Below, in pieces: positions 15,995 to 19,749 of a stretch of 19,749 nucleotides of DNA. Made by a program: the position numbers and the translations under genes. Every line of letters begins with the position of its first letter. The first letter of the stretch is position 1. Under the pieces are notes generated by a model. That model had not been told where the DNA came from. It was given only the letters and a program-made list of their open reading frames with translations, and searched no databases. Origin of the DNA: Paracoccaceae bacterium (GTDB taxonomy: Bacteria > Pseudomonadota > Alphaproteobacteria > Rhodobacterales > Rhodobacteraceae); the NCBI GenBank assembly GCA_023134935.1, contig JAGLUD010000262.1:1-19749 (forward strand). The letters are read 5' to 3'.

Positions 15995-18262
15995 ATGGTT
16001 ACGGAATACAAAGAAGGATCTGTTGGTGCCGAGCTTGGCCAACGCGAATTCAAAGTTGTTGGCACGCGCCCGCCACGCCCTGACGGGGTCGATAAAGTTA
16101 CGGGCCGCGCATTGTTCGGGGCGGATTTGACCGCACCTGGCATGTTGCACGCAACCATTCTGCGCAGTCCACACGCGCATGCAAAGATTGTCTCGATTGA
16201 TACGTCTGCCGCGCTTGCTATGGACGGGGTGAAGGCAGTCGTTACGTCTGATGATTTCGTCAAGCAGGGTGGTTCCGGCAATCAGGATACGCTTGATAAC
16301 TGCATGGCGCGGGGCAAGGTTTTCTATGACGGCCACGCTGTTGTGGCGGTGGCCGCGACGAGTGTGATGGTTGCCAACGCCGCGCTGAAACTGATCAAGG
16401 TCGAATACGAAATTCTGCCCCATGAAACAGATGTTGACGCGGCAATGCTGGACAGCGCGCCTGTGCTGCACGCGGGCCGCAAGTTTCGCAATATCCCCGA
16501 GGGGAACAATGCGAACGTGTCTGGTTTCTGGGAGTTTGGCCATGGCGACATCGACGAAGGTTTTGCCAAGGCCGACATAATTGTTGAGCGCAGCTTTAAG
16601 ACTGCCGCGACGCATCAGGGCTATATCGAACCGCACGCGACGCTTGCCACAATGGGCCCAGACGGGCGTGGCGAAATCTGGGTTTCTACGCAGGGGCATT
16701 ACATGGTCCGTGACCTCTCGGCAGCTTTTGTCGGGATGGAGACTTCGCAATTGCGCGTAACCGCCGCTGAAATCGGTGGTGGGTTTGGTGGCAAGACAAC
16801 CGTTTATCTCGAACCTGTTGCGCTGGCTTTGTCCAAGAAATCGGGTCGCCCAGTGAAAATGGTAATGACTCGCGAGGAGGTGTTTCGTGCCTCCGGCCCG
16901 ACGACTTCGTCGAGCACTGACGTTAAGATCGGGATGACCAAGGATGGTCGGATTACCGCCGGACAAGCGAAACCGCGCTATCAGGGCGGGGCATACCCGA
17001 ACATCACGGCAATGCTCGGCGCGATGACAGCGTTTGCGTCTTATGATCTGGAGGCCGTTCAAACGCAGGCGTGGAACGTGTTGACTAACCGCCCGAAGCA
17101 GGCAGCCTACCGTGCGCCCGGTGCGCCGATGGCGATTTACACAGTAGAATCCGTGATTGATGAGCTCTGTCAGAAATTGGACCTCGACCCGATTGAAGTT
17201 CGCTTGATGAACGCTGCGAAGAAGGGCACGTTGTCGTCTTATGGTCCTACATTCGATGAAATCGGATTGGTAGCGACGTTGGAAGCTGCGAAAGCACACC
17301 CACACTATGCTGCGCCGCTCGGCCCAAATCAGGGCAGGGGCGTTTCCTGTGGTTTCTGGTTTAATTTCGCTGGAAATACTAGTGTTTCCATGGGCATTAA
17401 CGAAGACGGTACGGTTTCCGTGATCGAGGGTAATCCCGATATCGGCGGTTCGCGCGCATCGATCAGCATGATGGCAGCCGAAGAACTGGGTATTCCATTC
17501 GACAAGGTCCGCACGATTGTTGGCGATACCAACTCCATCGGATTTAACGATGTGACGGACGGTAGCCGCGTGACGTTCTCTGTTGGCTTGGCGACGATCA
17601 AGGCGGCACGTGCCGCGATCCAGAACATGTGTGGCCGTGCTGCGCAGGTTTGGGGGATTGATGCCGATGCGGTTGATTGGGTTGATGGTGCAGCTGTACC
17701 AACAGGCCATAATGCTGGTGAATTCCCGCCGATGACGTTGGCTGAAATCGCCGCGGATTCAGCCAAGACTGGCGGGCCGATTGCGGGTCATCACGAGGTT
17801 AACGCCGACGGCGCTGGTGTTAGCTTCGGCGTGCATCTGGTTGATGTCGAAGTGGACCCTGAGACAGGTTTCACCGAAATCAAACGCTACACTGTGTTCC
17901 AGGATGCAGGTAAAGCCATCCACCCCGATTATGTTGAGGGTCAGATGCAAGGCGGGGCCGTGCAAGGCATCGGCTGGGCGCTGAACGAGGAATACATCTA
18001 CGGTGAAGATGGCAAGCTGCAAAATGCGGGCTTCCTCGATTACCGTATTCCTGTGGCTTCCGATTTGCCGATGATTGACGCTGTGATTTTGGAAATTCCT
18101 AATCCGGGTCACCCTTACGGTGTGCGCGGCGTTGGAGAAACCGGTATCGTGCCGCCGCTAGCTGCTGTCGCTAATGGGGTCTCCCATGCGGCTGGTGTTC
18201 GGATGTCTGAATTGCCGATGTCACCACCGCGTATCCTTGCAGCCATTGATGGCGCTAAGTAA
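15995..18262 (+). CDS. Molybdenum hydroxylase molybdopterin-binding large subunit (CoxL/XdhA-like)
   Basis: Catalytic subunit that binds molybdopterin cytosine dinucleotide-type cofactor (755 aa). Visible are the N-terminal ald_Xan_dh segment (DGVDKVTGRALFGADL), the Moco contact GGGFGGKTTVYLEP and the active-site loop AYRAPGAP around R373. Near the C-terminus GVRGVGETGIVPPLAAV contains the expected catalytic Glu, E715. The loop is not the AYRCSFR of form I CO dehydrogenase nor AYRGAGR of form II, so CO is not the likely substrate. An aromatic heterocycle, purine or aldehyde is possible. No XdhC-type maturation gene is in the window. The stop overlaps the MoaD-like gene (TAATG). Confidence 0.92.
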   Translation: MVTEYKEGSVGAELGQREFKVVGTRPPRPDGVDKVTGRALFGADLTAPGMLHATILRSPHAHAKIVSIDTSAALAMDGVKAVVTSDDFVKQGGSGNQDTLDNCMARGKVFYDGHAVVAVAATSVMVANAALKLIKVEYEILPHETDVDAAMLDSAPVLHAGRKFRNIPEGNNANVSGFWEFGHGDIDEGFAKADIIVERSFKTAATHQGYIEPHATLATMGPDGRGEIWVSTQGHYMVRDLSAAFVGMETSQLRVTAAEIGGGFGGKTTVYLEPVALALSKKSGRPVKMVMTREEVFRASGPTTSSSTDVKIGMTKDGRITAGQAKPRYQGGAYPNITAMLGAMTAFASYDLEAVQTQAWNVLTNRPKQAAYRAPGAPMAIYTVESVIDELCQKLDLDPIEVRLMNAAKKGTLSSYGPTFDEIGLVATLEAAKAHPHYAAPLGPNQGRGVSCGFWFNFAGNTSVSMGINEDGTVSVIEGNPDIGGSRASISMMAAEELGIPFDKVRTIVGDTNSIGFNDVTDGSRVTFSVGLATIKAARAAIQNMCGRAAQVWGIDADAVDWVDGAAVPTGHNAGEFPPMTLAEIAADSAKTGGPIAGHHEVNADGAGVSFGVHLVDVEVDPETGFTEIKRYTVFQDAGKAIHPDYVEGQMQGGAVQGIGWALNEEYIYGEDGKLQNAGFLDYRIPVASDLPMIDAVILEIPNPGHPYGVRGVGETGIVPPLAAVANGVSHAAGVRMSELPMSPPRILAAIDGAK

Positions 18263-18507
18263 TGGTTAAGGTCAACCTTTGGGGATCGTTAAGGTCTGCA
18301 ACGGGTGGCCTGACTGAAGTTGAAGTTGACGCTAAGAACACTGGCGAGATGCTTAAGGCGCTGGCAAAAAAATACCCCGCTCTCGAACTGATAATCGAGG
18401 GCGGGGTTTCTGTTGCCATAGACGGCCAGATTTACAAAGAGGCGTGGTTCACCCCGATCAAACCCGACAGTGAAGTCGTTTTGATGCCGTACATGAAGGG
18501 CGGTTAA
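18262..18507 (+). CDS. MoaD/ThiS-like ubiquitin-fold protein in the hydroxylase operon
   Basis: An 81-aa beta-grasp protein. It starts VKVNLWGSLRSATGG, has the mid-protein GEMLKALAKKYPAL helix region, and ends exactly in MKGG. A terminal diglycine is the hallmark of sulfur carriers that are activated as thiocarboxylates. Fusion-like TAATG overlap with the large-subunit gene means it is made with the enzyme. It may serve cofactor sulfuration or synthesis for this enzyme, or have another carrier role. The general moaD need not be this gene. Its stop codon shares two bases with the convergent permease gene's stop. Confidence 0.8.
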   Translation: MVKVNLWGSLRSATGGLTEVEVDAKNTGEMLKALAKKYPALELIIEGGVSVAIDGQIYKEAWFTPIKPDSEVVLMPYMKGG

Positions 18508-19409
18508 CGCCCCCTGATCCGAGGGTCGAGCGCGTCGCGCAGGCCGTCGCCAATGAAGTTCACACTCAACACTGTTAGCGAGATAGCCAAGCCCGGCCAC
18601 ACCACGCGGGCTGGGGTCAACGTCATATAGTTCGCACCATCAAACAACAACCGCCCCCATGTCGGGAAATCCGACGGGAAGCCAAGGCCGAGGAACGACA
18701 GTGCGCTTTCGGTGATGATCGCGTTAGCGACGCCGAGTGTTGCCGATACCATGATCGGCGAAAGAACATTGGGCAAAATGTGGCGCAGGATTACGCGACG
18801 GTCGGGGGTTCCGATCGACTTTGCAGCCAGCACGAATTCACGTTCCTTCTGGGCAAGAACGTCACCGCGAACGATCCGTGCTGTGTGCATCCAGCTTGTG
18901 GCGCCAATGATGAAGACGATCAGTATGAAGATACCGGTTTCCGGTCCGAACATGCCGCGCAACGTGTCGCGGAACAGCATGATGATGACCAGCAACAGCG
19001 GCAACAAGGGCAGGGCGAGGAACAAGTCCGTCAACCGCATCAGCGGCCCGTCGAGTTTCTTGAAGTATCCGGCCAGCAAACCAACCAATGTGCCTACCAG
19101 CAACGAGATGAACATCGCGATAACCCCTACGGCCATCGATACCCGCCCGCCGTGCAAAACTTGTGCAAGCATATCGCGGCCAAGCTGGTCAGTGCCTAAC
19201 AGGTGCGTCAGGCTCGGGCCTTGGTTCTTTTCGCGGATGTTCAGGTATTGCGGATTGACGTCGTAGATATACGGGCCGAGGAATACCGCGAACAGAATGA
19301 ATGCGAACACACCTGTGCCGATCAAAGCCCCTTTGTGGGTTTTGTATTGGTCCCAGACGTCGCCCCAAAGGGTGCGGCCCTTGCCCTCGATAATAGTTGT
19401 ATCAGTCAT
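18504..19409 (-). CDS. Dipeptide/oligopeptide-type ABC permease (DppC/OppC-like)
   Basis: Inner-membrane permease of the peptide/nickel ABC class (301 aa). The start is the ATG at 19409 (MTDTT), preceded by GAGG and overlapping the upstream permease stop (ATGACTGA); a longer frame from 19436 is rejected. Features are one N-terminal helix, LLGTDQLGRDMLAQVLHGGRVSM at the start of the BPD domain, the coupling loop REFVLAAKSIGTPDRRVILRHILPNVL, and the end LGDGLRDALDPR type (GDGLRDALDPRIRGR). Substrate unknown: peptides, nickel or a sugar/ureide are all handled by this family. Confidence 0.92.
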   Translation of the reverse strand: MTDTTIIEGKGRTLWGDVWDQYKTHKGALIGTGVFAFILFAVFLGPYIYDVNPQYLNIREKNQGPSLTHLLGTDQLGRDMLAQVLHGGRVSMAVGVIAMFISLLVGTLVGLLAGYFKKLDGPLMRLTDLFLALPLLPLLLVIIMLFRDTLRGMFGPETGIFILIVFIIGATSWMHTARIVRGDVLAQKEREFVLAAKSIGTPDRRVILRHILPNVLSPIMVSATLGVANAIITESALSFLGLGFPSDFPTWGRLLFDGANYMTLTPARVVWPGLAISLTVLSVNFIGDGLRDALDPRIRGR

Positions 19410-19749
19410 AGCGGATCCTCGGATCAAGCAAGCCATAGAGAATATCGGCGATCAGGTTGAACAGCACGATAAGCACCGCGAAGATGAATGTCAGGGTTTG
19501 CACCAACGGGATGTCAGCGCCTTGGATGCCGATGATTAGAAGTTGGCCAAGGCCGTTAACTTTAAAGATTTGCTCGGTGATAATCGCTCCGCCGAATACC
19601 TGCGGCACACCCAAAGCTATCACAGTCACCACAGGGATAAGCGAGTTGCGTAGAACGTGGGTCAAAACCACGACACGTTCCTTCAAGCCCTTGGCCCGTG
19701 CGGTACGTACATAATCTTGTTGCAGATTGTCCAACATAGAGGCGCGCAT
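19402..19749 (-). CDS. Dipeptide/oligopeptide-type ABC permease (DppB/OppB-like), partial
   Basis: C-terminal 115 or so residues of a DppB-type permease; the gene enters from beyond the right edge, so the ATG at 19749 need not be its start (family length about 310-340 aa). The coupling loop QDYVRTARAKGLKERVVVLTHVLRNSLIPV and the ending LLDPRIRYD are diagnostic. It is the upstream partner of the DppC-like gene, with overlapping stop and start. The binding protein and ATPases are not in view. Confidence 0.93.
   Translation of the reverse strand: MRASMLDNLQQDYVRTARAKGLKERVVVLTHVLRNSLIPVVTVIALGVPQVFGGAIITEQIFKVNGLGQLLIIGIQGADIPLVQTLTFIFAVLIVLFNLIADILYGLLDPRIRYD

Noticed and set aside
15800..17710. 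636-codon open frame on the minus strand opposite the molybdopterin subunit
   Set aside because: It lies fully antisense to a clear CoxL/XdhA-like gene, its translation is rich in Arg/His/Asn with no known motif, and long antisense frames are common opposite biased codons.
14656..18262. Aerobic CO dehydrogenase (coxMSL)
   Set aside because: Gene order fits, but the active-site loop is AYRAPGAP with no Cys as in form I and no form II sequence, and no cox accessory genes are seen.
19410..19436. Upstream start for the DppC-like permease
   Set aside because: The ATG at 19409 has GAGG at good distance and forms the typical ATGACTGA overlap; the extra nine residues are just upstream permease coding sequence in another frame.

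Overview
The window looks like chromosomal DNA of a marine alphaproteobacterium, most likely of the Rhodobacterales/Roseobacter group. This rests on gene content and order (Maf, a short RNase E/G and YacG overlapping just before tRNA-Phe; an Mrp-linked small protein), on many ATGA/TAATG overlaps, and on moderate GC with AT-rich promoters. No search was run, so the lineage is an inference from protein character. There is no IS element, prophage, integrase or CRISPR array.

Layout. (1) 1-1839, plus strand: housekeeping block of a Maf nucleotide pyrophosphatase (5' end outside the window), a short RNase E/G protein, YacG and tRNA-Phe(GAA). A perfect DnaA-box sequence lies 2 nt after the tRNA. (2) 1967-6256, plus: three-gene tripartite efflux operon of LolD/MacB-type ATPase, double-FtsX permease and HlyD/MacA-like adaptor. 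(3) about 6415-7110, plus: a strongly decayed DHA2 (EmrB/QacA-type) MFS transporter with in-frame stops, frameshifts and missing segments. (4) 7113-9890, minus: mrp, a small Rhodobacterales-type protein and an RlmD/TrmA-family m5U RNA methyltransferase. (5) 9891-14561, plus: an AT-rich control region, then a PhnD-C-E-E type ABC importer followed at once by a HAD-IIA hydrolase. (6) 14656-18507, plus: a three-subunit molybdenum hydroxylase (FAD, 2Fe-2S and molybdopterin subunits) ending with a MoaD/ThiS-like protein. (7) 18504-19749, minus: two Dpp/Opp-type permease genes, the upstream one cut by the window edge, convergent with block 6 and sharing its stop codon bases.

How the genes may work together. 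Block 5 reads as a periplasmic capture and uptake system for a small phosphorus compound with a cytoplasmic phosphatase-like enzyme at its end. Its control region holds a good sigma70-like promoter, a 9-bp repeat at exactly 60-bp spacing and a long AT-rich hairpin in the leader. A terminator-like hairpin after the binding-protein gene probably keeps that protein in excess over the membrane parts. Block 6 is an oxidoreductase of unknown substrate, not a form I CO dehydrogenase by its active-site loop, with a built-in ubiquitin-fold protein that ends in GG.

I found no clearly new defence or mobile system. The most informative oddities are the phn-type control region, the MoaD-like gene in the hydroxylase operon, the HAD enzyme lacking the usual second aspartate of motif I, and the dying MFS gene beside an intact efflux operon.
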